This document shows positions 31,943 to 41,080 of a stretch of 64,000 nt of DNA, piece by piece. Below the pieces are notes generated by a model, which worked only from the letters and a program-made list of their open reading frames with translations, was not told the origin of the DNA and ran no database searches. Source of the stretch: a virus; the IMG/VR virus record IMGVR_UViG_3300027906_000002, positions 1 through 64,000 of that record; one strand, given 5' to 3'. Positions within the stretch are counted from its first letter, which is position 1, and every line of letters begins with the position of its first letter. A program made the translations under genes and the position numbers.

Positions 31943-33328
31943 ATGACATTAACAAGAACTGGTGCTGGTGATTGCGAAGTAGAATTTAGTATTTACAATA
32001 GTGGTAAAAGAGTAGAGACCAGTGATGGTAAGTACGATTTAACAGAATATTTGGCTGGTTGGGAAGTATTTGAAAGTATAAGTTCAGCAACCCAAGAAGC
32101 AAGATTTGTTATAGAAGATCAAGGTGGATTGTTAGAATCTTTAACGGGTACAGAAGAATTTCGTTTATTAGTTAAAACGGGATTGACTGATAGAACCTAT
32201 TATTTTAGAACTTATCAAATAGAATCTCGTGTAAGAGTTGGTCAATCTACTGACTTCTTTCAGATTAATGCTTGTTCAAATGAATTTGTTAAGAATGAGG
32301 TTACTAATGTATTTGGTTCGAGTGAGAAAATTTTTAATAAGAAAATTAAAACAGAGCAAATTACTAGAGAGTTATTAAAAAATAGAAAATATTTGAATAC
32401 TAAGAAAAAGGTATTTCTAGAAGATACTCTTAATAAACAAACATTTGTTGCTCCTAATTGGAGGGCAATTGATACAATTTTCTGGTGTGCTAATAGAAGT
32501 ATACGTAAGAATCCTAAAGGAGGAACATTACAGAATGGGTTCTTATTTTGGGAAAATGCTCTTGGATATAATTTTAAATCTATTGATAAAATAATTGATG
32601 ATGTAAATGATAATGATGGATCAAAAGAGACTGATATGAAGAAAGGTATTGGTAAGATGTATACTTACATATATTCACCTAAAAACTTTGCGAAAGATGG
32701 TGATGATCAATATTCTATTGATACTATTACTTTTCCTGATGAGAAAAGTTATCTAATGGGATTAAGGCATGGCACTTGGTCTGGATATAGTGTTGGTTTT
32801 GATCCAGTTAATATAGTTAAATCTCGTTGGGGTGTTAGTACTGATATGAAAAAGGATGAGTATCGGTATGGTGTTAAGAAATTATGGAAAAAAATGTCTC
32901 ATGTTGGTAAATCTACTGCTATAAATCCAGTTAATAATATGGATGATGAAATCAGAAACATAGTTGACTTTCCTAAGAGGGTACGTTATACTATGCTTCC
33001 TAACCAAATTTTTGACCCCAAGTATAAAAATAACCCACAATCAAATTATGAGGAGTTGGTTGAATTACAAGCATACCAATGGATGAGGATAGAAACCCTT
33101 AGAAACATTAGGATGGTTATATCAGTTCCTGGTAATTTGGATTTATATTCTGGTAATGGTATAAGGGTTGATATACCAGCTACAAAGCTAGGTGGTGATA
33201 GACCAACACCAGATAAGAAATATAGTGGTAAATGGGTTATTGCTGGAATTAATCATTCTGGTGTTGGTTCAAGTTCTAAAATGAAGACAGAAATGTTTTT
33301 ATGTAAGGATTCGGTTAGCAAAAGATAA
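31943..33328 (+). CDS. Baseplate hub protein, gp27-like
   Basis: 461 residues, beta-rich, with VEFSIYNSGKRVETSDGKYDLTEYL near the start, WEVFESISSATQEARFVIED, and a C-terminal part ending in WVIAGINHSG..KTEMFLCKD, the form of phage hub (gp27/gpD/VgrG-N) proteins. Position just ahead of gp5, its partner in T4, supports a gp27 role. Similarity to T4 gp27 itself is not obvious by eye. Confidence 0.58.
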   Translation: MTLTRTGAGDCEVEFSIYNSGKRVETSDGKYDLTEYLAGWEVFESISSATQEARFVIEDQGGLLESLTGTEEFRLLVKTGLTDRTYYFRTYQIESRVRVGQSTDFFQINACSNEFVKNEVTNVFGSSEKIFNKKIKTEQITRELLKNRKYLNTKKKVFLEDTLNKQTFVAPNWRAIDTIFWCANRSIRKNPKGGTLQNGFLFWENALGYNFKSIDKIIDDVNDNDGSKETDMKKGIGKMYTYIYSPKNFAKDGDDQYSIDTITFPDEKSYLMGLRHGTWSGYSVGFDPVNIVKSRWGVSTDMKKDEYRYGVKKLWKKMSHVGKSTAINPVNNMDDEIRNIVDFPKRVRYTMLPNQIFDPKYKNNPQSNYEELVELQAYQWMRIETLRNIRMVISVPGNLDLYSGNGIRVDIPATKLGGDRPTPDKKYSGKWVIAGINHSGVGSSSKMKTEMFLCKDSVSKR

Positions 33329-33331
33329 ATA
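33325..33331 (+). promoter_or_regulatory. Late-type promoter box before cp12
   Basis: ATAAATA overlapping the hub gene stop (TAA at 33326-33328), 35 nt before the cp12 ATG. Confidence 0.5.
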
Positions 33332-33365
33332 GTTATTGTTACCTATAGTAACGGAGAAAAAAATT

Positions 33366-33593
33366 ATGAAGACTATCGAAGAACACATTCAAAAAGATAG
33401 AGACATTCTTGACAACCCAACAACTAGTCCTGCATCTCGGAGACATGTTGCAGAGGAGTTACATGAGTTAGAAGTTTATCGTGAGCATCACATTGATGAG
33501 ATTGAGGCAGGTGACCACCATGATCCTAATACAATCGAATTATTCTGTGAAATGCATCCTGACGAGCCAGAGTGCCTAGTATATGACGATTGA
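33366..33593 (+). CDS. cp12: CP12 Calvin-cycle regulator
   Basis: 75 residues from ATG 33366 with GGAG upstream. The C-terminal IELFCEMHPDEPECLVYDD carries the CP12 signature (C-x8-C and terminal YDD) that clamps PRK and GAPDH together and stops the Calvin cycle. The N-terminal Cys pair of host CP12 is absent, as in the phage type. With talC it would turn host carbon flow to the pentose phosphate path. It lies between two tail-hub genes, overlapping a CpeT-like gene by 4 nt. Confidence 0.88.
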   Translation: MKTIEEHIQKDRDILDNPTTSPASRRHVAEELHELEVYREHHIDEIEAGDHHDPNTIELFCEMHPDEPECLVYDD

Positions 33594-34042
33594 TGAAAAA
33601 CTTTTTATCATGGTTACTTGGAACTTGGTCTAATAAAATTCAAGCACAATCCAGTCCTCTACTTTATAAACAAGTATTTGTTAGGTGGGAGGATGATGGA
33701 GATTTTATACATTCTGTTCATTGGGGAAGAAAGGAAGAACACAATCCATACTTAACAACTAATAAAAAACTAAAAGTACTATCCGATACTGAAGTTATAC
33801 TTGAGCATTGGGGTGGTACTTATAGTGGGTTTACAAGGAATGAGAGTTGTGATATGATATTAAAGTTTGATGGATCCGCATGGATGGGTAAGTTTGATAC
33901 CAGTATGGATGATGTAACTGGTCATGCAGAACTTGCTGTTTTTGGTCATAAACTTTTTATGAGAGACAGGTTTCTAGACTCTAAAGGTAAAATTATCTGG
34001 GGAGCAGATGAGATCTATAAGTTTAACAGAATAAATACATAA
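33590..34042 (+). CDS. CpeT-like protein
   Basis: 150 residues. FLSWLLGTWSNKIQAQSSP at the N-terminus and the end pattern (CDMILKFDG.., RDRFLDSKGKIIWGADEIYKFNR) resemble the CpeT/CpcT fold, which attaches bilins to phycobiliproteins; phage CpeT also binds bilin. The match is to general pattern only, so activity is uncertain. ATGA overlap with cp12 suggests a small metabolic cassette. Confidence 0.5.
   Translation: MMKNFLSWLLGTWSNKIQAQSSPLLYKQVFVRWEDDGDFIHSVHWGRKEEHNPYLTTNKKLKVLSDTEVILEHWGGTYSGFTRNESCDMILKFDGSAWMGKFDTSMDDVTGHAELAVFGHKLFMRDRFLDSKGKIIWGADEIYKFNRINT
34031..34037 (+). promoter_or_regulatory. Late-type promoter box before gp5
   Basis: ATAAATA 21 nt before the gp5 ATG. Confidence 0.5.
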
Positions 34043-34057
34043 AAACCGTACCATAAG

Positions 34058-36643
34058 ATGTTACAGCAAGAAGCTACCTCAATTGATGGAATTGTAAATG
34101 AACCTACGATTAACTTTGTAGGTAAAGATGGTTTTTGGTGGTGGGTAGGAGAAGTAGAAGATAATGAAGACCCTATGGAATTAGGTAGGGTTAAAGTTAG
34201 GTGTCTTGGATATTATACTAATATTCGTGGTGGTACTACTGCTGATTTAAAAACAGATCATTTGCCTTGGGCAACGGTATTACAACATACATCTCAAGCA
34301 GGTAATGATGCTCAAGGTGAATCATCAGGACAATTGCAACCTGGAGCAATTGTTATGGGATTCTTTATGGATGGTGAGAATGCACAGATGCCTTTGGTTT
34401 TGGGTGTCATGCGTTTGAATAAATCTTCAGGTTCAAGAGAGAAGAAAGAATTTGCTTTTACTGGTGAAGCAATGAGTTCAACCAGTACAGGTACTATTAA
34501 TCCAGCATCTAATAAACCAGGAGATCCTAATAGTATTTCTACTGATAATGTAAGAAGACCTGGAGTTGCAAATAATAGTGTTTCTACTGTTGCAGCAGCA
34601 AAAACTACACAAATTGGTGGAAAGGGATCTCCTAGTAATATAGGTACAACACCTGGAGTTAACGGTAGTGGTGGTAATCCTACTAAACCTAGACAACCAT
34701 CTAAACCTATTCCTGTTGGACAAGGTGTTGGTGGTCCTTGGAAGAGTGTGGATTATCAATTATCATATCTCTTAGAAGATTTGGCTGATAAATCTGCATT
34801 ATTGGTAAAGGATGAGAGTGGAGATTTCTTTAATGTGATTACTGGTAAAGTTGTTACAGCAAAAGAACTTACAGCAGGTATTCAAAATTTCTTAGGTGCA
34901 GTATTTACTCAGGCAATAAGTGCTATGAGAGGAGCAGCATCTAGTCTTGTTGAAGGATTGGACACTGAGTCATTAAAAGAAAAGGCAAATGGTGTTCCTT
35001 ATACTATAATTACTGAGGTTCAAGAAGCAGTTACAGAACTATTATCAGCTTTGTGTATTGTTGATAATCAATTAACTCAGTTTATACAGGATCCTCTTAG
35101 TGCTGTTACAAGTCAATTGGATTCTTTTTTACAAGGTGCTATTGATAAAGCAACTTTTGTAGCACAGGGAGTAGAGGATGTAATTGATAGAGTGTTCTGT
35201 AATGTTCAAGGTGTTTTGGATTCTCTTTTATCAATAATTGGAAAAGTAACTTCTGCTCTTGATAGTCTTGGGGAAGCTAAAGAAGTCATGGATGCATGGC
35301 AATCTGGTGAGCAGATATTTTCTGATGCTACTGATCTATTTGGTCAAGAGAAAATGACACTATCTGGTTTGTTCTCTTTCTTTATGAATCTATTTGGTGG
35401 TGGTAATTGTGAGAGAAAACCTAAAGGTGGTGAAGATGATGCTGGTTGGTTCCCTTTACTTGGTGTAACACATTGTACTCCAGAAGAATTTGCAGATATT
35501 GATAAGTTTAGGGGTGATAGTAGAGGTAAGTGTGGTGATGGTCAAAGTGAAGGTAGTAAGAGTAGTGGAGGAGGTATCTATGATTCTATTTTTGAAGAAG
35601 CAGATCCATATTTAACTACTGCTAAAACTTGGGTGAATGGTGCTTATGAGTTATACATTGGTACTCCTGGTCGTCAATCTACTCAACAGAAGAGAGAAAA
35701 TGGTACTACTTGGACATCTGTTAACATAAACAATGCTCAACACCAAGAGTGGATGGCTAAGAGAAGTATTAAAGAGAATAATCCAGACTTAACTGAAGAA
35801 GAGATTGAGGCAAAGGCTAAAGATAGTGTTAAATCTGCTACTGGTAGTGAAGGTGATACAGGTAATTTACAGGCAGATCATATCTCTTATGCTGGAACAT
35901 TAACTTCAGAAGTTCATGGTGATGACTGTAAAGTTATTGATTTGGATTTATGTAGAACAGTACAAGGTGATATTAGATTGAAATGTACTGGTGATATGCA
36001 TCTTGAAGTAGGTGGTGCATTTCTCATGAACGCTCAAGGAGCACCTAAGCAAGTAGATAAGAAAGGTAATAAGAAGAGTGATGAAGTGCAAAAGCATACT
36101 ATATCATTTGGTTCTGATGTTGACTGGGGTTTCCACGGTTCAAAATTGGAATGGAACGCATCTGAAATAAAGTTAGCAGGTCAGAAGATTTCAATTACTG
36201 GTAAGGAATGGGATAATGCATGTAAAATACAAAAAAATTCTGCTGTGGAAATGGCATTAACTTCTGATAACTCTATTAATATGTTAACAACTCATTTATT
36301 CCAACAGATTAATGAACCAAAAAAAGATCCTTTACCAGAAAAATCTGGTATTACTAGAATCGTTAGAGGTTCGATAGAAACTACTATGTTGGATGAAGGG
36401 TCTTCAAAGGATGAGATTCCAAGATATTCTATTGACAATAAGTATGGACCATGTACAATGGTATTTGGTGAGAAGGGAATGAATACTACTATTAAAGATG
36501 AAGGTGCTTATAAGTTAGATGTTGAAGGTGGTCCTATGTCTATGGAGTGTAAGAAAAATGCTACTATTTTTGCTGATAAGGATATGACTATAGAATGTAC
36601 AGAGACTATGAAGTTAATTGGAAAAGAGATCCATTTGAACTAA
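34058..36643 (+). CDS. 5: Baseplate hub spike protein gp5
   Basis: 861 residues. N-terminal OB-fold as in gp5/VgrG: GFWWWVGEVEDNEDPMELGRVKVRCLGYY, LPWATVLQ, and GAIVMGFFMDGENAQMPLVLGVM. A long Gly/Ser/Asn linker and helical middle follow (to about 600), then repeated beta strands (GDIRLKCTGDMHLEVGGAF..., KKNATIFADKDMTIECTETMKLIG) forming the membrane-piercing beta-helix. No lysozyme domain is visible in the place where T4 gp5 has one. Confidence 0.9.
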   Translation: MLQQEATSIDGIVNEPTINFVGKDGFWWWVGEVEDNEDPMELGRVKVRCLGYYTNIRGGTTADLKTDHLPWATVLQHTSQAGNDAQGESSGQLQPGAIVMGFFMDGENAQMPLVLGVMRLNKSSGSREKKEFAFTGEAMSSTSTGTINPASNKPGDPNSISTDNVRRPGVANNSVSTVAAAKTTQIGGKGSPSNIGTTPGVNGSGGNPTKPRQPSKPIPVGQGVGGPWKSVDYQLSYLLEDLADKSALLVKDESGDFFNVITGKVVTAKELTAGIQNFLGAVFTQAISAMRGAASSLVEGLDTESLKEKANGVPYTIITEVQEAVTELLSALCIVDNQLTQFIQDPLSAVTSQLDSFLQGAIDKATFVAQGVEDVIDRVFCNVQGVLDSLLSIIGKVTSALDSLGEAKEVMDAWQSGEQIFSDATDLFGQEKMTLSGLFSFFMNLFGGGNCERKPKGGEDDAGWFPLLGVTHCTPEEFADIDKFRGDSRGKCGDGQSEGSKSSGGGIYDSIFEEADPYLTTAKTWVNGAYELYIGTPGRQSTQQKRENGTTWTSVNINNAQHQEWMAKRSIKENNPDLTEEEIEAKAKDSVKSATGSEGDTGNLQADHISYAGTLTSEVHGDDCKVIDLDLCRTVQGDIRLKCTGDMHLEVGGAFLMNAQGAPKQVDKKGNKKSDEVQKHTISFGSDVDWGFHGSKLEWNASEIKLAGQKISITGKEWDNACKIQKNSAVEMALTSDNSINMLTTHLFQQINEPKKDPLPEKSGITRIVRGSIETTMLDEGSSKDEIPRYSIDNKYGPCTMVFGEKGMNTTIKDEGAYKLDVEGGPMSMECKKNATIFADKDMTIECTETMKLIGKEIHLN

Positions 36644-36650
36644 TCTATGC

Positions 36651-36656
36651 TATACT
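36651..36656 (+). promoter_or_regulatory. -10 box TATACT, ATG at predicted +1
   Basis: TATACT ends 7 nt before the ATG at 36663, so transcription would begin at the start codon. Confidence 0.4.
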
Positions 36657-36662
36657 ATTATT

Positions 36663-36824
36663 ATGGATGAACTACGACAACGACAATTAATAGAACTCAA
36701 GGAAATCCTTGAGGATACTATTGAATATTTCTGTGATGAGAACATGGTTTCTGGGGAAACTGCATGGAACATGGTAGGTGCTTTATCCGATGCGAAACTA
36801 AACGTGGAATTTACTAATGACTGA
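36663..36824 (+). CDS. Small hypothetical protein
   Basis: 53 residues, starting MDELRQRQLIELKEIL; helical, acidic. There is no Shine-Dalgarno and it may be leaderless. Overlaps the next gene by 8 nt. Function unknown. Confidence 0.55.
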   Translation: MDELRQRQLIELKEILEDTIEYFCDENMVSGETAWNMVGALSDAKLNVEFTND

Positions 36825-37035
36825 CATTCAAGATGTAACAGAAGAAGAGGCGGTTAGTAACCTACCTTTTCTTTTAAGTATGACACAGAGAAATAGAACT
36901 GTTTGGCGTATACGTAGAGAAGATGGTAGTTGCTGCTTACTATCTCCTGTAATACAGTCTGGTCCTCCTGTAGATCAAGAGGTCATTGATCAAGTTGAGG
37001 AATTTAAGAAAGAACTTCTTGACACTACTGACTAA
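36817..37035 (+). CDS. Small hypothetical protein
   Basis: 72 residues, starting MTDIQDVTEEEAVSNL; beta strands in the centre (NRTVWRIRREDGSCCLLSPV), acidic helical end. Not recognised. Confidence 0.55.
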   Translation: MTDIQDVTEEEAVSNLPFLLSMTQRNRTVWRIRREDGSCCLLSPVIQSGPPVDQEVIDQVEEFKKELLDTTD

Positions 37036-37038
37036 ATA
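37032..37038 (+). promoter_or_regulatory. Late-type promoter box
   Basis: CTAAATA overlaps the previous stop codon and lies 31 nt before the small basic gene at 37070. Confidence 0.5.
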
Positions 37039-37069
37039 CCGTATACTGGTTAAGCAATAGGGCAGACCG

Positions 37070-37198
37070 ATGCGACTCAAACGCCATGAAACTCCTAGAA
37101 AGCAGGGACGTAATATTAAGTCTCGTGCTGCGTCTGCTCGTTTGCGCCAACTTAAAAAACGATCAAAACTATTAATAAGAAAACTTCGTAATGTATAG
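37070..37198 (+). CDS. Very basic 42-residue protein
   Basis: 42 residues, starting MRLKRHETPRKQGRNIK; about 16 Arg/Lys and only one acidic residue. Probably binds nucleic acid or is a packaged/scaffold peptide. Overlaps the next gene by 8 nt. No family recognised. Confidence 0.55.
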   Translation: MRLKRHETPRKQGRNIKSRAASARLRQLKKRSKLLIRKLRNV

Positions 37199-37901
37199 AT
37201 TATTTCCAACCCTTGTGCATGATCTTGAAGTTAGAAATTTTCAAGAGAGGAAGAAAGAACTTCAGGATTATTGTTATGATCAGATGGGTAAAGACCCAGA
37301 TGGAAAGATGTATAGAACTAATAGAGGTGGATGGCAATCTAATGATGATTACCATTTAAGTGAGAACCCAGTTAGAAGAGCAATTTTAGATACTTTAGGA
37401 TATTATCTCAATAACAATAAGGTTTTTAAAGATAATGTTAATCTATATTTGACAGCTTGTTGGATTAATATTAACGGTAAAGGACATTTTAATATTCAGC
37501 ATGACCACCCATCATGTCATATGTCAGGAGCATTGTATATAAAAATACCACCTATTCCAGAAAAATTTCTTGGTGGTGGTTCTAATAATGTATACGGTTA
37601 TTCAACTACTAAAATTGAAGGTGAGGGTGTTATTGGTGGAGAGATATGTTTTGCTAATCCAGCAGCATTTAGTGCTTGGCAAGAATTGTATAATTATACT
37701 GATGAATTTAAAGAAAAGCATTTACAATTTGGGTCATATTATATGCCACCTCAAGAAGGTACAATGTTATTTTTCCCTGCACATCTTAGACATCATGTAG
37801 AACCAAATAAGAGTGATGAGGATAGAATTTCTTGTTCATTTAATTTAGATTTAGTCCAAGATCGTATTGATGGCGGGAATATAGAGGGTGGATATAAATA
37901 A
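37191..37901 (+). CDS. Putative 2OG-Fe(II) oxygenase
   Basis: 236 residues of the TIGR02466/2OG-FeII_Oxy_5 kind: starts MYRLFPTLVHDLEV, metal site NIQHDHPSCHMSGALYI (H-x-D/H), PQEGTMLFFPAHLRHHVEPN with distal His, and EDRISCSFN with Arg. The most canonical of the five 2OG-like proteins here, with a usable H-D...H triad. Substrate unknown. Confidence 0.75.
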   Translation: MYRLFPTLVHDLEVRNFQERKKELQDYCYDQMGKDPDGKMYRTNRGGWQSNDDYHLSENPVRRAILDTLGYYLNNNKVFKDNVNLYLTACWININGKGHFNIQHDHPSCHMSGALYIKIPPIPEKFLGGGSNNVYGYSTTKIEGEGVIGGEICFANPAAFSAWQELYNYTDEFKEKHLQFGSYYMPPQEGTMLFFPAHLRHHVEPNKSDEDRISCSFNLDLVQDRIDGGNIEGGYK

Positions 37902-37927
37902 TTAAAATATCTAGAATACAATATTAT

Positions 37928-38062
37928 ATGACTACGGATAGAAAAGCGGCTAAAAAATTATTAAAGCTTGCCAAAGAACACCCAGACTGGTATACTAAGA
38001 AAGACGTGTTCTACGCAAAACAAGTTAAGAAATTAACCAAAAAGAAAAAACCCACTGACTAA
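37928..38062 (+). CDS. Small Lys-rich protein
   Basis: 44 residues, starting MTTDRKAAKKLLKLAK; 16 lysines, helical with a Trp-Tyr (DWYTKKDVFYAKQ) centre. Possibly nucleic-acid-binding. Unknown family. Confidence 0.5.
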   Translation: MTTDRKAAKKLLKLAKEHPDWYTKKDVFYAKQVKKLTKKKKPTD

Positions 38063-38067
38063 TTATT

Positions 38068-38256
38068 ATGGCACTATCAGAACAAGTAGAAACTGCTTTG
38101 AATGAAGCACAAGATAAACTAAGAGAAGCATTAGCATTTGCAGCAAGGAGTGAGAAACCTTATATTAGTAAGCATATTGCTGATATGATGATGAAAATAG
38201 ATTGTTTGAATGAAGTTTCAACTTTACTTGATAGTGTTGAAGGTATTATGGAGTAA
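38068..38256 (+). CDS. Small helical protein
   Basis: 62 residues, starting MALSEQVETALNEAQD; two predicted amphipathic helices. Similar in size and style to the protein at 10203. Overlaps the oxygenase start by 1 nt (TAATGG). Confidence 0.55.
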   Translation: MALSEQVETALNEAQDKLREALAFAARSEKPYISKHIADMMMKIDCLNEVSTLLDSVEGIME

Positions 38257-38906
38257 TGGATTTTCATCAACCTGTTAAACGACCTACAAAAGATTCTGTA
38301 TTGTATCATTTGTTTCCAACCCCAGTGTATGCTGCGATGATTGGTAACTTGGATGGAGTTCAGAGTGAATTGGATAGTGTCTGTGATAAATTAGAATTCT
38401 TATACAATCCTAATTTCGGACAGACACATAAATTATCTGCTCCTGATTTTAAAACAAATGTTATAGGAGAACATAAGTTAACTAATCTCTCTGATGAGAT
38501 TCATAAGCATATTCATAATTATCTTACTGCTATAGAGTTTGAACAGAGTGGTTATTGTACTAGAGGAGAAGAAGTACGATATGATATTGTTAGTTCTTGG
38601 ATAACTAAATTTGAGAAGAGAGATTATGCACATATCCATAATCATGGACATTGTGATCTTTCTGGTGTTTATTATTATAAAGTAGGTAATGATAAAGATG
38701 AAACAGGAGATTTATTCTTTCAATCTCCTTGTCCATCAATGATTACATCATTTATTTTTAATCATTATGCTTATAAGCAATGTCAGATACCTCAAGAGGG
38801 TAAATTGTTATTGTTTCCATCATATTTGGATCATGGAGTAGCGACAAATGAAAGTGGATATGATAGAATGAGTGTGTCCTTTAACATTATATTTGAAAGC
38901 CGATGA
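38256..38906 (+). CDS. Putative 2OG-Fe(II) oxygenase
   Basis: 216 residues. VLYHLFPTPVYAAMI at the start, metal site AHIHNHGHCDLSGVYYYKV, then QEGKLLLFPSYLDHGVATN with distal His and YDRMSVSFNIIF with 2OG-binding Arg. Related in plan to the proteins at 4552, 5078 and 37191. Substrate unknown. Confidence 0.7.
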   Translation: MDFHQPVKRPTKDSVLYHLFPTPVYAAMIGNLDGVQSELDSVCDKLEFLYNPNFGQTHKLSAPDFKTNVIGEHKLTNLSDEIHKHIHNYLTAIEFEQSGYCTRGEEVRYDIVSSWITKFEKRDYAHIHNHGHCDLSGVYYYKVGNDKDETGDLFFQSPCPSMITSFIFNHYAYKQCQIPQEGKLLLFPSYLDHGVATNESGYDRMSVSFNIIFESR

Positions 38907-39055
38907 TAGACAATGAATCAGACTTGATAGCAGAATTATTAACAATTGCTGCTGAACTTAAAGGTACGATGACTAGATCTACTACATATGCTAGTACTGG
39001 TAGATCATCCAAAAAAATTGTAATAGAGTACGACATTAAGGAGAACAAAAGATGA
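38903..39055 (+). CDS. Small hypothetical protein
   Basis: 50 residues, starting MIDNESDLIAELLTIA, with ATGA overlaps on both sides. N-terminal helix, then SSKKIVIEYDI strand. Function unknown. Confidence 0.5.
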   Translation: MIDNESDLIAELLTIAAELKGTMTRSTTYASTGRSSKKIVIEYDIKENKR

Positions 39056-39204
39056 AAATTAAACTAGGATCAGCAGTCACTAAGATTAAGGACTGGGATA
39101 AGGCAATGGCAAAGAAATTTCAGGACAAGTTTAACTTGACCGATTATCAAATGTTATGTCTTACTTTCGTTAAGGGTTTTGTTATTGGGGCTGTTCTTCT
39201 ATGA
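39052..39204 (+). CDS. Small membrane-associated protein
   Basis: 50 residues, starting MKIKLGSAVTKIKDWD; the C-terminal YQMLCLTFVKGFVIGAVLL is a likely membrane helix. ATGA overlap with pyrE. Unknown function. Confidence 0.5.
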   Translation: MKIKLGSAVTKIKDWDKAMAKKFQDKFNLTDYQMLCLTFVKGFVIGAVLL

Positions 39205-39725
39205 AAGGAGAGTTATTATGTTTGATAAAGACATATTGTTATCGTAAAGGTGAGTATACTCTTTCTTCTGGTAAGAAAAGTGAGCATTATGTTAATTGCA
39301 AACCAGTTACTTTATCTGGAGTAGGACTTAATATAATCAGTCAGTTATTTACACAGGAATTATCTCCTTCTACACTAGCAGTAGGTGGTTTAACTCTTGG
39401 TGCTGATCCATTAGTGGCAGGTGTTGCTATGACTGCTGGTGTTGATGGTTTAATTGTTCGTAAAGAACCAAAGGGTCATGGTACTCAAGCATGGATTGAA
39501 GGACCAGCATTACCTTTAAATACGGAGATAACCGTACTAGAGGATGTAATTACAACAGGTGGGTCTGCTATTAAAGCAGTAGAGAAACTTCGTGATGCTG
39601 GATATAAAGTAAATGAGATTATTACTATTGTTGATAGGCAAGAAGATGGTGAAGCAGATATTAAAATGAAAGAAGCTAACATAACACTTAAGAGTCTATT
39701 CACTCTTGCTGAGGTTGCTAAATAG
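39201..39725 (+). CDS. pyrE: Orotate phosphoribosyltransferase
   Basis: 174 residues. PyrE joins orotate to PRPP in UMP synthesis. Seen: FTQ-type N-terminal region, LSSGKKSEHYVNCKP, LIVRKEPKGHGT (flexible catalytic loop with Lys/His), and the PRPP motif TVLEDVITTGGSA at 111-123. Near full length for the family. Adds pyrimidine synthesis to the purN/thyX/nrdAB set. Confidence 0.92.
   Translation: MKGELLCLIKTYCYRKGEYTLSSGKKSEHYVNCKPVTLSGVGLNIISQLFTQELSPSTLAVGGLTLGADPLVAGVAMTAGVDGLIVRKEPKGHGTQAWIEGPALPLNTEITVLEDVITTGGSAIKAVEKLRDAGYKVNEIITIVDRQEDGEADIKMKEANITLKSLFTLAEVAK
39718..39724 (+). promoter_or_regulatory. Late-type promoter box
   Basis: CTAAATA inside the pyrE end, 27 nt before the structural gene at 39752; likely start of the fibre operon. 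Confidence 0.55.
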
Positions 39726-39751
39726 AACTGTAGCAAAACGTATGATTATTC

Positions 39752-41071
39752 GTGGCAACTAAGAAGATATCACAGTTAGAGACAATATCTGACTCCAATT
39801 TGTCGGGGGAAGCAATTCTTCCTGTTGTTGTTTCTGATCCTTTGATTCCTAATAGGAAAGCGAAGGTTAATCAGTTAATGAAAGGAGTTAGTCAAGGAAC
39901 AAAAACTGAACCTGGTTTATGTTTTGACCTTGATAGAGACACTGGATTGTATCAAAATGCATACAATCAAATAGGTGTATCGTTTGGTGATGGTGGATTA
40001 TATGCCACTCGTCTTGATAATGGTAATGATAGTACTTCGTTATATGTTACAGCAATTGATGATGTAGCACAAAATACAGATATAGTTTTTGCTCCAAAAG
40101 GTACAGGTGCGGTTAAGGTAACAGGTCAATTTCTAATTGAAGATTCCTCTTTTGTTTTAGAGGATTCTCAGGGTCCAAAGGTAAGATTTGAAGTAGGTAA
40201 TGTTGGTACTGGTACTAGTACCAGAATCATGACACTTCCTCAAATTACTCAAGGTAATGGTACTACAATTGTAGGTGACAATACTACTCAAACGTTAACA
40301 AATAAAACTCTTCTTATTGATGAGGATAATTTTGTTATTGTTGATGGTACTGAAGAAGCAATTTTTCAAATCAACTGGCCAACAACGTCAGGAACTAGGA
40401 GATCTTACTTCTTACCTGATGCAGGTGCAGTAACAACTTCTGGAGAACCTACTGCAACATCTTCTACTCTACTTGATACTAAGACGGAACAGACAACTTT
40501 AAATAAGACTTTAGTCACTCCGAAAATGGCTGCTAATGCAGATGACGGAACAAGTTGGGTTCAATGGAATACTTCAGCATTAAGTGCTAATAGAACTATT
40601 TCATGTCCAGACCAAAGTTTAATTTTAGTTGGTACAGAATCAACTCAAACTCTTACTAACAAGACTGTTAGTGGTTTGATTGTTGCAGATACTACAGATC
40701 CTACTAAGAGATTCTTATTTGATATATCAAATAGTAACTCTCTTACTATAGAATCTATTCAGTTTCCACCTACGGCAAACCTAAATAATGATGGTGATAC
40801 TAATACAATAGTAACAGAGTTAGCAGGACAGGATTTAAAGAATAAAACAATTTATAATCCAGTAATTGCTCAGACAGGACTACCTGGACAAGTGACTATT
40901 TCTGTAGATAATATAACATCTACTAGAACTATTAGGTTCCCAGATGCGGATGCAACACTACTTTCTACTGAAAACGTAACTGTTGATGATGTTAACTTTG
41001 GTGCTGGTATCGGTGCTGCAAACTTAACTTCAAGAACAAGACTACAACAATTTTTCTACGCAGGATTCTAA
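39752..41071 (+). CDS. Virion structural protein, fibre-type
   Basis: 439 residues from GTG 39752 (MATKKISQLETISDSNL). Beta-rich, with repeated T-Q-T-L-T-N-K-T units (about residues 180 and 290) and DLKNKTIYNP as used in trimeric phage fibres. A late box precedes it and fibre genes follow. Exact place in the virion unknown. Confidence 0.68.
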   Translation: MATKKISQLETISDSNLSGEAILPVVVSDPLIPNRKAKVNQLMKGVSQGTKTEPGLCFDLDRDTGLYQNAYNQIGVSFGDGGLYATRLDNGNDSTSLYVTAIDDVAQNTDIVFAPKGTGAVKVTGQFLIEDSSFVLEDSQGPKVRFEVGNVGTGTSTRIMTLPQITQGNGTTIVGDNTTQTLTNKTLLIDEDNFVIVDGTEEAIFQINWPTTSGTRRSYFLPDAGAVTTSGEPTATSSTLLDTKTEQTTLNKTLVTPKMAANADDGTSWVQWNTSALSANRTISCPDQSLILVGTESTQTLTNKTVSGLIVADTTDPTKRFLFDISNSNSLTIESIQFPPTANLNNDGDTNTIVTELAGQDLKNKTIYNPVIAQTGLPGQVTISVDNITSTRTIRFPDADATLLSTENVTVDDVNFGAGIGAANLTSRTRLQQFFYAGF

Positions 41072-41080
41072 TTAATAGCT

